Source of the DNA: Fructobacillus fructosus KCTC 3544 | Lineage (GTDB): Bacteria; Bacillota; Bacilli; Lactobacillales; Lactobacillaceae | Length of the DNA stretch: 64,000 nt | Direction: 5' to 3' | Assembly: GCF_001438695.1 (NCBI RefSeq) | Contig: NZ_JQBH01000007.1 | Span: 25,616-89,615 of the forward strand | Part shown: positions 9,882-18,849 of the stretch, in pieces | How positions within the stretch are numbered: the first letter of the stretch is position 1 | Layout of the letters: every line of letters begins with the position of its first letter | Position numbers and translations under genes: made by a program | Notes under the pieces: generated by a model | Database searches by the model: none | Told to the model about the DNA's origin: nothing | The model's input: only the letters and a program-made list of their open reading frames with translations

Positions 9882-10625
9882 TCATCCCCACGCCTGCCAA
9901 GCCAGCACTGTCGACAGCACCAATGCAAAGATACCGACGTAGCGCTCAATTTTATTTTGTGGAACATGGCGGACGACAATTGGACCGAGAAAGCCACCGG
10001 CGAAGAGGCCCACTAACAGGATTGGGATGACCACCCAGTGGACAGGCATGGTGAAGGCGAATAGAATTCCTGCCACACCGTTGTTTAGAAAAGTCGCAAA
10101 GTTACGAATAGCGTTGTAGGTCGCATACTTTTCGTTCAGCGCCCGGGACAAGACGGCAATCATCAGCAAGCCCGACCCAGCGCCGAAGTAGCCGATGTAG
10201 AGGCCGACCAAGAAGATGCTAATCCAGCCCATGGCTTTAACCCATGGGCTTTTTGTTAGTCCTTCCCGCTGTTTCTTTGGCAGCAAAATCATGATGGCGG
10301 CTAACAGGATAAAGAGTGGCACGACTTTTTTAAAGTCCGCATCGGAACTGTGAATGAGGAGCGAGGCACCTAGAATACCAGCAGATGTGTTGATGAGGGC
10401 AATCAGAATCGCTTGCTTCCAGTGGTGCTTCAATTCCTTAAAGGACGAAAGCAAGGTCCCAATCCCAGACCCCATCTGAGAAATCGTGATGGTAGCGTTG
10501 GCACTGACCGGGGCAATCCCAATGGAAAGCAGAACAGGATAGAGCGTTAGCGCAGCCATCCCCACAATGCCGTTCAAGACACCGGCGATGAGACTCATCA
10601 ATAGTAGATATAACATGCTAGCCAT
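9882..10625 (-). CDS. TauE/SafE-family membrane permease
   Basis: A 247-residue membrane protein with about eight hydrophobic segments arranged as two repeated halves, each opening with a Gly-rich stretch (AGVLNGIVGMAALTLYP and VGLYIGYFGAGSGLLMI). This is the hallmark of the TauE/SafE (DUF81) family, whose members export sulfite, sulfoacetate or related anions; the substrate here is unknown. I chose the ATG at 10625 because AAGGGAG stands 8 bases upstream. The TTG seven codons earlier overlaps that site. It is divergent from the bce operon and probably unrelated to it. Confidence 0.85.
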   Translation of the reverse strand: MASMLYLLLMSLIAGVLNGIVGMAALTLYPVLLSIGIAPVSANATITISQMGSGIGTLLSSFKELKHHWKQAILIALINTSAGILGASLLIHSSDADFKKVVPLFILLAAIMILLPKKQREGLTKSPWVKAMGWISIFLVGLYIGYFGAGSGLLMIAVLSRALNEKYATYNAIRNFATFLNNGVAGILFAFTMPVHWVVIPILLVGLFAGGFLGPIVVRHVPQNKIERYVGIFALVLSTVLAWQAWG

Positions 10626-10760
10626 GGTCAGTTCTCCCTTACCCAAATCATTCTTAATTACTATTTAGTATAGCACTGTCACTTTCCCTACTGGAGGGAT
10701 ACCCGTCCTATGTTAAGATAAAACCAACTACCTTATATAGAAGAAACCGAGTGAACTAAC

Positions 10761-11453
10761 ATGGCAGAACGCATTTTTATCGTTGAAGACAATCAAGAAA
10801 TCGTCAGCCTTTTGGAAAAGGGGCTTTCAGGTTGGGGCTTTTCCACAGGTGCCTGCGAGGACTTTCATCAAGTGGCGGAAGAAACCTTGGCATTTCAACC
10901 CGATTTAGTCTTGATGGACGTTAACTTGCCCTTTTTCAATGGCTTTTACTGGACGCAGGCCATCCGAAAAAAGTCGGCACTCCCCATCATTTTCTTGTCT
11001 TCGCGCAACGAAGATGCCGATCAGATTATGGCCATGAACTTGGGCGCTGATGATTACATGACGAAACCCTTCAACCTGGACTTACTCATTGTTAAAATCA
11101 AAGCACTGTTACGGCGAACCGCTGGGCAATCACAGGAATCAACGGCCAGTCTTACCTTCAAAGGGTACCAACTCGACTTATTAAACAGCGAATTGGCCGC
11201 TGGCAGCCACCACATCCCTCTCAGCAAAAACGAGGTGAAGTTACTCTACCCACTTTTCCAGCAGCCGGGCGAAATTGTTTCACGTGAAGCAATTATGGAG
11301 GCCCTTTGGGAAGACGAACTCTTCGTTGACCGCAATACCCTAGCCGTCATGGTCAACCGCATCCGGGCCAAGACCAGGGCAATTGATTTTGACCAAGTCT
11401 TAAAAACCGTCAAGGGAAAGGGGCTACGTCTGCATGATTCAGAACAGTTTTAA
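10761..11453 (+). CDS. Response regulator, OmpR/PhoB family (BceR-type)
   Basis: A 230-residue two-component response regulator. The receiver domain has Glu9/Asp10, the phosphoacceptor Asp53 (LMDVNLPF), and the conserved Lys in DDYMTKPF; a winged-helix DNA-binding domain occupies about residues 130-225. It overlaps the sensor kinase gene by 20 bases and precedes an ABC transporter of the BceAB type, so it most likely activates that transporter when a peptide antibiotic such as bacitracin or a lantibiotic is present. A site matching the published BceR-type operator lies at 12432-12445. The inducing peptide cannot be read from sequence. Confidence 0.9.
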   Translation: MAERIFIVEDNQEIVSLLEKGLSGWGFSTGACEDFHQVAEETLAFQPDLVLMDVNLPFFNGFYWTQAIRKKSALPIIFLSSRNEDADQIMAMNLGADDYMTKPFNLDLLIVKIKALLRRTAGQSQESTASLTFKGYQLDLLNSELAAGSHHIPLSKNEVKLLYPLFQQPGEIVSREAIMEALWEDELFVDRNTLAVMVNRIRAKTRAIDFDQVLKTVKGKGLRLHDSEQF

Positions 11454-12429
11454 AAATCTTGTCCTTTTTCTCAAAGACAACCTGACCTTTTACCTTTTTG
11501 CCGGCTTTGTCGTCCTATTCGAACTCTGGGTAGCGGTTTTAAAGGCTGATAGTTGGTCTCTTTTCTTTGACTTACTCTTACCAGAAAGCTATGTACTGTT
11601 CATTATGACCCTGGCTCTCGCCGTTCGTTGGCGAAGGAAGCACCGCTTGGCCATGCAAGCGTTAGCTGAAAACGAACTGGCAAACAGCGACGATCAGCTC
11701 GCCACGACCAGCCAGGAGCAACTACTCCTTAATCTACTGAATAAGTCATTGAAGGAAAAAGCCGGTCTCAACGAGGAACAACAAAAAGAAGCCCAGGCAC
11801 TCAAAGACTACTACGCCCTCTGGGCTCATCAAATCAAAGTGCCGCTGTCGGTTCTGGATTTAATGAACCAAACAGACACGGTCGACAAGAAACAGACGGC
11901 CGAACAGCTCTTTTTAGTCAACCAGTACCTCGACATGCTCCTCTCCTTTATCCGTCTACAAGACATGAACAGCGATCTAACGTTCACCCGATTGTCCGCC
12001 CGCTCTTTGGTGCTAACTGTGCTAAAGGAGTACCGGGTTTTCTTCATTCAAAAGGACTTATCGTTGGTTGTGGCTGAGAGCGACTTTGACCTTGTGACTG
12101 ACCAGAAATGGCTAACCTTTGTTCTGGGGCAGGTAATCTTTAACGCGATTAAGTATACACCGTCCGGGGGTATTCGGATTACCTGCACGAAAGACCAGCA
12201 GATTATTATTCAGGATTCCGGAATTGGCATCGACCCAGCCGACCTCCCCCAGGTGTTCAAACATGGCTACACCGGCTTTAATGGGCGGGTTGAGGACAAT
12301 GCTTCCGGGCTAGGACTTTATCTAACGAAGGAGATTCTAGACCGTTTGGGTCATCACATCACCATTGAATCTGCCGTTGGTGTCGGAACCAAAGTCACCA
12401 TCGACTGCTCTCAGCGAAACCTTTCTTAA
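11434..12429 (+). CDS. Intramembrane-sensing histidine kinase (BceS-type)
   Basis: A 331-residue kinase with two transmembrane helices near residues 18-35 and 50-64 joined by a very short extracellular loop, which marks the intramembrane-sensing class that takes its signal from the partner transporter. The H box WAHQIKVPLS contains His132. ATP-binding motifs follow (NAIKYTPSGG, DSGIGI, GFNGRVEDNASGLGL). The gene begins inside the end of the response regulator gene. A terminator hairpin separates it from the transporter genes, which have their own regulated promoter. Confidence 0.9.
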   Translation: MIQNSFKNLVLFLKDNLTFYLFAGFVVLFELWVAVLKADSWSLFFDLLLPESYVLFIMTLALAVRWRRKHRLAMQALAENELANSDDQLATTSQEQLLLNLLNKSLKEKAGLNEEQQKEAQALKDYYALWAHQIKVPLSVLDLMNQTDTVDKKQTAEQLFLVNQYLDMLLSFIRLQDMNSDLTFTRLSARSLVLTVLKEYRVFFIQKDLSLVVAESDFDLVTDQKWLTFVLGQVIFNAIKYTPSGGIRITCTKDQQIIIQDSGIGIDPADLPQVFKHGYTGFNGRVEDNASGLGLYLTKEILDRLGHHITIESAVGVGTKVTIDCSQRNLS

Positions 12430-12431
12430 TC

Positions 12432-12445
12432 TTACAATCTTGTAA
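12432..12445 (+). promoter_or_regulatory. BceR-type operator
   Basis: TTACA-ATCT-TGTAA matches exactly the reported BceR-like consensus TNACA-N4-TGTAA. It sits three bases after the kinase stop and 22 bases before the expected -35 position of the transporter promoter (TAAGAT at 12491-12496 with no recognisable -35 element, as expected for an activator-dependent promoter). Confidence 0.75.
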
Positions 12446-12486
12446 GGATGGTTACCCGACCTGTTAGTACGGGGACCATCCTTTTT
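12444..12486 (+). terminator. Terminator of the response regulator/kinase operon
   Basis: Stem AAGGATGGT/ACCATCCTT with an inner CCCG/CGGG stem, followed by TTTTT. Its 5' arm shares two bases with the BceR-type operator. Confidence 0.75.
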
Positions 12487-12525
12487 ACGTTAAGATTGAT
12501 TTATCAAATAAAAAAGGAAGCAACC

Positions 12526-13281
12526 ATGCCATTATTAACCGTTGATCACTTAAAAAAAGAATACAAATCGAAGCGTTCAAGTCAGAAAGTGCTGGCGCTA
12601 AAGGACGTCGACTTTCAGGTCGAAGAAGGTGAGTTTATCGCCATCATGGGTGAATCGGGCTCCGGAAAGTCAACGTTGCTGAACTGCATTGCCACCTTAG
12701 ACAAGCCAACCGCTGGCCACATTCTCCTAAAAGACGCTGATTTATCCCAACTAAAGGACAAAGACCTCGCGGCCTTTCGCCGGGATCACCTCGGCTTTGT
12801 TTTCCAAAACTTCAATCTACTCGACACGTTGACTGTCCAAGATAACATCTACCTGCCCCTCGTTCTGGCTAAAAACACGAAGGGCAAGGAGAAAAAGCTC
12901 CTCACACTCGCGCAACAACTTGGCATTGCAGACTTACTCCACAAGTACCCCTATGAACTTTCCGGCGGGCAGCAACAACGCGTTGCTATCGGTCGGGCTT
13001 TGATTACAAAGCCCGAACTGTTACTCTGTGACGAACCAACTGGCGCCCTCGACTCGAAGAACGCCGAAGACATTTTAAAGCTCTTTAGTGACTGTCACGA
13101 AAACGGGCAAACCATTCTCATGGTCACCCACTCTTCCCTGTCGGCTTCCCACGCCGGTCGTGTTCTCTTTATCAAAGACGGGACTGTTTTTCACCAACTT
13201 TACCGCGGCGACAAATCCGATCAGGAAATGCTCGTGGCGATTAACGACGCCATGACCAACCTACTAGGAGGGCAAGCTTAA
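12526..13281 (+). CDS. ABC transporter ATP-binding protein (BceA-type)
   Basis: A 251-residue nucleotide-binding subunit of the lolD/MacB-like subgroup used by peptide-antibiotic resistance transporters. Walker A is GESGSGKST (residues 42-50), the signature is [15 protein letters not shown], and Walker B is [13 protein letters not shown] chose the ATG at 12526, ten bases from AAAAGGA; the in-frame upstream codons run through the terminator hairpin and do not look coding. The permease gene follows after one base. With it, this protein should form a detoxification transporter that also signals to the kinase encoded upstream. Confidence 0.92.
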   Translation: MPLLTVDHLKKEYKSKRSSQKVLALKDVDFQVEEGEFIAIMGESGSGKSTLLNCIATLDKPTAGHILLKDADLSQLKDKDLAAFRRDHLGFVFQNFNLLDTLTVQDNIYLPLVLAKNTKGKEKKLLTLAQQLGIADLLHKYPYELSGGQQQRVAIGRALITKPELLLCDEPTGALDSKNAEDILKLFSDCHENGQTILMVTHSSLSASHAGRVLFIKDGTVFHQLYRGDKSDQEMLVAINDAMTNLLGGQA

Positions 13282-13282
13282 C

Positions 13283-15232
13283 ATGTTTCACTTCAAACTT
13301 GCTCTCGACTCACTACGTAAAAACAAGGAAAGCTACTTGCCCTTTCTACTAGCCGGGGGCGTAGCCGTTGCCTTGAACTTCTTGGTGCAGTTGCTCATTT
13401 ACTCCTCTGGTGTAAGACACTTAGAAATTGCCGCAGACATCGTCCGACTCCTGCTAATTCTCGGACAGGTTATCATTGCGCTGCTATCCTTAGTCATCAC
13501 AATCTACACCTACTCCTTTCTCAAAAAGGGAAAAGAAAAGGAATTCGGGCTATACAGTATTTTAGGCATGAAAAAGTCTGATTTAATCAAGATTTCCCTG
13601 ATTCAGCAGCTACTTTCCTTTAGCATCACCATCGTGACTGGTCTGGTATCCGGCTTCGTTTTTGCTAAACTCATGATTCTGTTGCTAGTAAAGATGGTTG
13701 GTGGTCAAACCTTTGGTCTCGAACTTTCTAGTCCGGCCATTTGGACTACAGTGGCTTTCTTCCTAGTCGTTTTTCTATTGCTAACCATCATCGATGTCTT
13801 TGCCGTCGCCAAAACAAAACCCATCGATCTGATGCGGGCCAAGCAAAAGGGAGCTTCCGCACCAAAAAATCGCTGGCTCTTCTTCCTCTGCGGTGCCATT
13901 GCGCTTATCTGGGGATACACGCTTTCGCTCACCGTTTCGTCTCCCCTTCAAGCCGTCAATCAATTTTTCTTGGCCGTCTTGCTAGTGGCTGTCGCCACCT
14001 ACCTGCTCTTTATCGCTGCTTCGACTTTGATTTTGAAATCCCTACAAAAAAACGACCGTTATTATTATCAAAGTAAGCATTTCATTACCGTTTCGAACAT
14101 GCTCTTTCGTATGAAACAAAACGCAGTTGGGCTTGCTTCGATTGCCCTTTTAACAACCATGACTTTGGTCGTGACGGTCACCACCGCTTCCATGTTTTTC
14201 GGTAAAGCCGACCTGGTTTCGAAGATGTTCCCCCGTGACGTTACCGTTTCGGTAAGCAACAACGCGTTATCAAAAAAACAAGTGGAAGATCTAGTGGCCA
14301 AAGCGGGTCTAACTATCTCAAAAGAGTACAGTCAAACGACAACCGAGCCCATCCGAATGGCGTTGAATGACAGTCAAAAACTAGTGCCAACGGAATTTGC
14401 TAATCAGCAAAACGAACGCAACGTTCAATTCATGAGCCTCGCTGACTACCGGGCATTGACCGGTGCAAAAGTCCAGTTAACAAGCAATCAAGTTCTTGCC
14501 TACACGCGCAACGGTAAGGCGCTCAACCAATCATCTGTTTCGTTTGCAGGACAAAAATATACAATCAAAAAGAATCTGACTAGTATCAAGGGGATGCCAG
14601 CTGCCACTGCCGACACCACTCCCGCCTACGTTTTTGTGTTACCAACGGAAGCAGACCTCCATTCTGTGACGAAATTACTCTTCAAGGCAGACAGCAATCC
14701 CATGCAGACCAGCTATTACTTCAACGTAGCAGGATCCGACAAGCAGCAGGAACGGTTATACGAGGTACTGCAAGATAAGGAGTCCGATAACGTTACCTTC
14801 CAGCTCCGCTTCATGACACAAAAAGTCATGAGCGCCCTCTACGGCGGCTTCTTCTTCATCGGCATTCTTTTCTCCATCGCCTTCATTTTGGCCACCGGTC
14901 TCATGATTTACTACAAGCAGATTTCCGAAGGAAAGGCCGACCGAGCCCAGTTTGAAATCTTGCAAAAAGTCGGGATGTCTGAGCATGAAATTAAGAAAAC
15001 GATTCGCTCCCAAATCATCTGGCTCTTCGGTCTCCCAATTGCTGTATCACTGATTCACCTCAGCTTTGCCATGCCAATGATTAATAAGCTGCTGTTAGCT
15101 TTCTCAGTACCACTAACGGACGCCGTTTACATCGTGATGGCGACAACCATCCTTCTCATGGTCCTCATCTACTTCATCATCTACAAAATTACCTCCCATA
15201 CTTACTTCCGGCAGGTAACGGGTTTTAATTAA
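13283..15232 (+). CDS. ABC transporter permease, FtsX-type (BceB-type)
   Basis: A 649-residue permease with ten predicted membrane segments and a large extracellular domain between the seventh and eighth (roughly residues 310-515), the typical BceB layout; this loop is thought to bind the peptide antibiotic or its lipid II-cycle target. The FtsX-like stretches IYTYSFLKKGKEKEFGLYSILGMKK and the later FEILQKVGMSEHEIKK are present (quoted in parts; the conserved core is EFGLYSILGM and ILQKVGM). Its ribosome binding site AGGAGG lies within the end of the ATPase gene. A bidirectional terminator ends the operon. Confidence 0.92.
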   Translation: MFHFKLALDSLRKNKESYLPFLLAGGVAVALNFLVQLLIYSSGVRHLEIAADIVRLLLILGQVIIALLSLVITIYTYSFLKKGKEKEFGLYSILGMKKSDLIKISLIQQLLSFSITIVTGLVSGFVFAKLMILLLVKMVGGQTFGLELSSPAIWTTVAFFLVVFLLLTIIDVFAVAKTKPIDLMRAKQKGASAPKNRWLFFLCGAIALIWGYTLSLTVSSPLQAVNQFFLAVLLVAVATYLLFIAASTLILKSLQKNDRYYYQSKHFITVSNMLFRMKQNAVGLASIALLTTMTLVVTVTTASMFFGKADLVSKMFPRDVTVSVSNNALSKKQVEDLVAKAGLTISKEYSQTTTEPIRMALNDSQKLVPTEFANQQNERNVQFMSLADYRALTGAKVQLTSNQVLAYTRNGKALNQSSVSFAGQKYTIKKNLTSIKGMPAATADTTPAYVFVLPTEADLHSVTKLLFKADSNPMQTSYYFNVAGSDKQQERLYEVLQDKESDNVTFQLRFMTQKVMSALYGGFFFIGILFSIAFILATGLMIYYKQISEGKADRAQFEILQKVGMSEHEIKKTIRSQIIWLFGLPIAVSLIHLSFAMPMINKLLLAFSVPLTDAVYIVMATTILLMVLIYFIIYKITSHTYFRQVTGFN

Positions 15233-15239
15233 TCCACAT

Positions 15240-15275
15240 AAAAAGTCGTTCATGGAAATCCATGAACGACTTTTT
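15240..15275. terminator. Bidirectional terminator between bceB-type gene and lysP
   Basis: Stem AAAAAGTCGTTCATGG/CCATGAACGACTTTTT serves two converging genes. Confidence 0.9.
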
Positions 15276-15279
15276 CAGT

Positions 15280-16725
15280 TTATTTCTTACCCGTCAAATC
15301 CACGTCTTCTAGCGGAATCAACTTAGTTTTCTTTGACCATTTGTAACCAAAGTATGGAATCACAAAGATTGGCACGGACAAGTAGGTCACGGCAATCTTA
15401 TCCCATTCCCAGTTTGCAAAGGAAGCGGGATCCTGCAAACAGATAACGATGATGGACATGAGCAAAGCAAAGATTGGCCCGAATGGGAACCACTTTGCCT
15501 TGTAAATCAGGTCATCGACTTTGTGTCCTTGCGCCACATAGGCCCGGCGGAAACGGAGGTGGGCAATGGCAATACCCATCCAGGCGATGAAGCCGGTCAA
15601 ACCGGAAGCGGACACCAACCAACCATAAACGATGTTGCCACCCTTCATTTCAGAAGTGAAGGCAAGCAAGCCAACGGCCATTGTTAAGAGCAGCGCTGCC
15701 CAAGGAACACCGTTCTTGCTTAAGCGACCAAAAATCTTTGGTGCTTGCCCCTTCTTAGCCAGCGAGTAAAGTGTACGTGTTGACGCGTACGTACCGGAGT
15801 TGGCGGCCGACAAAACAGACGTCAGGATAACGGCATTCATCAGAGAAGCAGCGAAGGCAATCCCCGCGTTCTTAAAGACAATCGTGAAGGGTGACATCAA
15901 GATGTTGCCGGAATCGGCAGCTGACATCAAACGAGGGTCCTTGTAGTAAACCAAGGCGGAAATCACGAAGATGGCCCCGATGTAGAAAAGCAAGATTCGC
16001 CAAAAGACGGAGTGAATGGCCTTAGGAACGGACTTGCTAGGGTCCTTGGCTTCACCAGCCGTAATCCCGATTAGTTCAGTTCCTTGGAAAGAGAACCCAG
16101 CCACAACGAAGACGGACAAGATACCACCCATGCCACCAACGAAGCCATGGTTACCAACCGTCAAGTTGCGAACCACGTCCGTGTGAGAGTTAATGATACC
16201 AAAGATGGCCAAAACCCCGATAAAGAGGAAGAAACAGATTGTCACCACTTTAATCAAGGACAACCAGAACTCCGTTTCACCAAAGGTGCGCACGGAGAAG
16301 AGGTTAATTAGGAAAATCAAGACCAAGGCAATCGCTGAAAAAATCCAGGATGGTACTTGTGGCAGCCAGAACTGGGCAACTAACCCAACCGTGACGGTAT
16401 CCACGGCCAAGGTGATGGCCCAGTTAAACCAGTAGTTCCAGCCAAGGGCAAAGCCAAAAGCCGGGTCAACGAAACGATTGCCGTATTCAGCAAACGATCC
16501 TGACGTTGGGGCAAAAGTCGCCATTTCACCCAAAGACGTCATCAGGAAGTAGACCATGATACCGATTGCCACGTAGGCAGCAATGGCACCAAATGGCCCG
16601 GCTTGTGAAACCGAAGCGCCCGATGTTAAGAAGAGACCAGTTCCAATTGAACCACCAAGCGCAATCATTGAGACGTGGCGGGTTTGGAGCTGGTGCTTGA
16701 TTGTATTCGCATTTGTTTCTGCCAT
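15280..16725 (-). CDS. lysP: Lysine-specific permease (APC superfamily)
   Basis: A 481-residue amino acid permease with about 12 transmembrane segments. It opens with the signature RHVSMIALGGSIGTGLFL and follows E. coli LysP closely (for example FGFALGWNYWFNWA, GFSFQGTELIGITAGE, LSAANSGTYASTRTLY). The ATG at 16725 has GGAGG nine bases upstream; a longer reading would cross the leader. Lysine specificity is strongly supported by the lysine riboswitch directly upstream, which should shut off import when lysine is plentiful. Confidence 0.94.
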   Translation of the reverse strand: MAETNANTIKHQLQTRHVSMIALGGSIGTGLFLTSGASVSQAGPFGAIAAYVAIGIMVYFLMTSLGEMATFAPTSGSFAEYGNRFVDPAFGFALGWNYWFNWAITLAVDTVTVGLVAQFWLPQVPSWIFSAIALVLIFLINLFSVRTFGETEFWLSLIKVVTICFFLFIGVLAIFGIINSHTDVVRNLTVGNHGFVGGMGGILSVFVVAGFSFQGTELIGITAGEAKDPSKSVPKAIHSVFWRILLFYIGAIFVISALVYYKDPRLMSAADSGNILMSPFTIVFKNAGIAFAASLMNAVILTSVLSAANSGTYASTRTLYSLAKKGQAPKIFGRLSKNGVPWAALLLTMAVGLLAFTSEMKGGNIVYGWLVSASGLTGFIAWMGIAIAHLRFRRAYVAQGHKVDDLIYKAKWFPFGPIFALLMSIIVICLQDPASFANWEWDKIAVTYLSVPIFVIPYFGYKWSKKTKLIPLEDVDLTGKK

Positions 16726-16756
16726 GAGCAAAAACCTCCATTTTGTTTTGACAAAC

Positions 16757-16790
16757 AAAAAACCTACTTCTGTACAAAAACAAAAGTAGG
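16757..16790 (-). terminator. Riboswitch-controlled terminator before lysP
   Basis: Stem CCTACTTTTG/CAGAAGTAGG followed by TTTTTTG on the minus strand, 31 bases before the lysP start. It is the expression platform of the lysine riboswitch. Confidence 0.8.
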
Positions 16791-16837
16791 CGTCATCACA
16801 TTTTTTAAGCATGATAGCAAAGCGCACCGTTTAAAAA

Positions 16838-16985
16838 ACGACAGTCCGGGAAATTTTCTTTCACGTCCCAAGTTCCCCCTCCCCCGAGGGGAAACTTTCG
16901 GCAACCGCACCTTTAACACTGGTTCAACGTCCTGGGTGGACTCTCCAATGCGACTCATCTTGGTTGCAACCTCTTTGTTTGTTAG
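16838..16985 (-). promoter_or_regulatory. Lysine riboswitch (L-box) aptamer
   Basis: The minus strand shows the ordered conserved pieces of the L-box: AGAGGTTGCAA, GGAGAG, TTAAAGG, GCCGAAAGT and a closing GGACTGTC segment, over about 148 bases. A terminator and lysP follow. Binding of lysine should favour termination. Confidence 0.88.
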
Positions 16986-16989
16986 CTTT

Positions 16990-17018
16990 AGATTAGCACA
17001 ATTAAATTTTACCGTCAA
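16990..17018 (-). promoter_or_regulatory. lysP promoter
   Basis: TTGACG, 17-base spacer, TAATCT on the minus strand. The -35 element lies inside the last codons of the upstream membrane protein gene. Confidence 0.75.
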
Positions 17019-17655
17019 CACCAAAAAATTGTTGGAGACGCTTTCCACCACGAATGTATATAGTAGCAGCCAGACGGAAGTAGTAATAACCGATTAGAGC
17101 AGCCCCAATCAACGTGATGGATGAAAAGTCGTAATCGACGATGGCAGCAAAGGCCAAGTCAATCCAAAACAAGACCATGATGACTTCAATTGTTTTTTTC
17201 ACCCATTGCGCCACCGGGAGTCGAACCACCAATGCTTGCTTAATTTGAAATAACAAAAAGACCCAAACCACGCTGGCCACAGCCGGCATCCACTGCGATA
17301 ACACCGGTCCATCGTCCCAGTAGAAGAAAGTCAGCAAAGACCATCCCCAACTAGCCACCACTAGAATCGATGAACAGGCCAAAGACCACCAGAAACCGAC
17401 TTTGAAATCGAGCGTCCGCAAGAAAGCTGCCCAGGCAATGCTCAGCACCCAAACAATCCAGAATTTTTTCAAGAAATAGGCGGGTACGAGCAAGAATCCA
17501 ATTTTGCTAGCAGCCACGGTTTGAATAATGATGGCTACTACGGCATCAATCATGGTCAAAAATGTACTGTTAAAACGCAACATGATCGATAAGATAATGA
17601 AGACGATTAATGAAAAAATGGGTAAAAATCGTCTCTTTTTCAATGGGTAGAACAA
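17002..17655 (-). CDS. Hypothetical polytopic membrane protein
   Basis: A 217-residue protein I do not recognise. It begins with a basic stretch (LKKRRF) and has about six to seven hydrophobic segments rich in Trp and Phe, ending in a short basic tail (GGKRLQQFFGVDGKI). The start is a TTG at 17655 with GAAAGG 11 bases upstream; a later ATG at codon 25 would remove the first membrane segment, so I prefer the TTG with reservation. It lies between trpS and lysP on the same strand, and its end overlaps the lysP promoter. No function can be proposed. Confidence 0.65.
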   Translation of the reverse strand: MFYPLKKRRFLPIFSLIVFIILSIMLRFNSTFLTMIDAVVAIIIQTVAASKIGFLLVPAYFLKKFWIVWVLSIAWAAFLRTLDFKVGFWWSLACSSILVVASWGWSLLTFFYWDDGPVLSQWMPAVASVVWVFLLFQIKQALVVRLPVAQWVKKTIEVIMVLFWIDLAFAAIVDYDFSSITLIGAALIGYYYFRLAATIYIRGGKRLQQFFGVDGKI

Positions 17656-17700
17656 TGCCGTTACGACCTTTCCTTCTCAATACAACTCATCATTTGGTGC

Positions 17701-18717
17701 TTAACCAAAGTAATTAATGCCCATGGCAGCTCGGACCTGCTTCATGGTCTCTTCCGCCTTTTCATTTGCCTTACGGGAACCCTCTTGAAGCATGGCCATG
17801 ACCGCATCCATGTCCTTGGCATATTCCATGCGCCGTTTCCGGATTGGTGCCAATTCAGCCTCCATGACTTCAAGCAAGTGCTTTTTCAACTTCATGTCCC
17901 CCAGGCCACCACGTTGGTAGTGTTCCTTTAATTCCTGGACCCGCTTCTTATCCGGATCAAAGATGTCCAAGTAAGTGAAGACAACGTTTCCTTCCACGTG
18001 GCCAGGATCTTCCACCCGAATGTGGGTCGGATCAGTATACATGGACTTGACTTTCTTAGCCAACGTCTCGTCATCATCTGACAGATAAATGCCGTTGTTC
18101 AAAGACTTGGACATCTTGGCGTTACCGTCAATCCCTGGTAGGCGACCCTGTCCCTTTGGTGGGAAAACCCCTTCAGGTTCGACCAAAATATCAGTATGGT
18201 ACGCATTGTTAAAGGCGCGAACCAGCTCTCTTGTCTGTTCAATCATTGGCTTTTGATCATCCCCAACCGGTACCTTCGTTGCCTTAAACAACGTAATGTC
18301 GGCCGCCTGTGAGACAGGATAGGTCAAAAAGCCAGCAGGAATCCCTTCTCCAAAGCCCTTTTGTTGAATTTCTGTCTTAACCGTTGGGTTACGCTCCAAA
18401 CGCCCCAAAGAAACTAAGTTCATGTAAAACATCGTTAGTTCCGCCAAAGCCGGAATCTGAGACTGAACAAAAATCGTTGACTTCTTTGGGTCAATCCCGA
18501 CCGCTAAGTAATCCAAGGCAACTTCACGAAGTGACCGTTGAATCTTCTCGGGATCACGGGCGTTGTCAGTGAAGGCTTGCGTATCGGCAATCATAATGTA
18601 AGGGTCGTAAATTCCCTCGTTTTGCATGGCCACCCGGTTCTTTAGGGAACCGATATAGTGCCCAATGTGCAGTTTTCCGGTTGGTCGGTCACCGGTTAAG
18701 TAAATTTCTTTTTCCAT
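17701..18717 (-). CDS. trpS: Tryptophanyl-tRNA synthetase
   Basis: A 338-residue class I synthetase that charges tRNA-Trp. The HIGH motif is at residues 17-20 ([10 protein letters not shown]) and the KMSKS motif ([11 protein letters not shown]) is at about residue 200, so it is of normal length and intact. There is no T-box between the gene and the divergent panE-like gene, although Trp supply elsewhere in this window is controlled by RNA. The intergenic region holds a TATAAT about 40 bases before the start. Confidence 0.96.
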   Translation of the reverse strand: MEKEIYLTGDRPTGKLHIGHYIGSLKNRVAMQNEGIYDPYIMIADTQAFTDNARDPEKIQRSLREVALDYLAVGIDPKKSTIFVQSQIPALAELTMFYMNLVSLGRLERNPTVKTEIQQKGFGEGIPAGFLTYPVSQAADITLFKATKVPVGDDQKPMIEQTRELVRAFNNAYHTDILVEPEGVFPPKGQGRLPGIDGNAKMSKSLNNGIYLSDDDETLAKKVKSMYTDPTHIRVEDPGHVEGNVVFTYLDIFDPDKKRVQELKEHYQRGGLGDMKLKKHLLEVMEAELAPIRKRRMEYAKDMDAVMAMLQEGSRKANEKAEETMKQVRAAMGINYFG

Positions 18718-18775
18718 GATTGAATGAATTCCCTTTATTTTCTAACCCTCTTATTATAACGAATTACATAAAGTC

Positions 18776-18804
18776 TTGCAGACAAGCTTTGTTATTGGTA
18801 TATT
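18776..18804 (+). promoter_or_regulatory. Promoter of the ketopantoate reductase gene
   Basis: TTGCAG, 17-base spacer, TATATT; about 45 bases before the ATG at 18850, which has an AGGAGG ribosome binding site. Confidence 0.65.
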
Positions 18805-18849
18805 ATTAAAAACAAATGAAAAACATTTAATGAAATAGGAGGTTGTACG

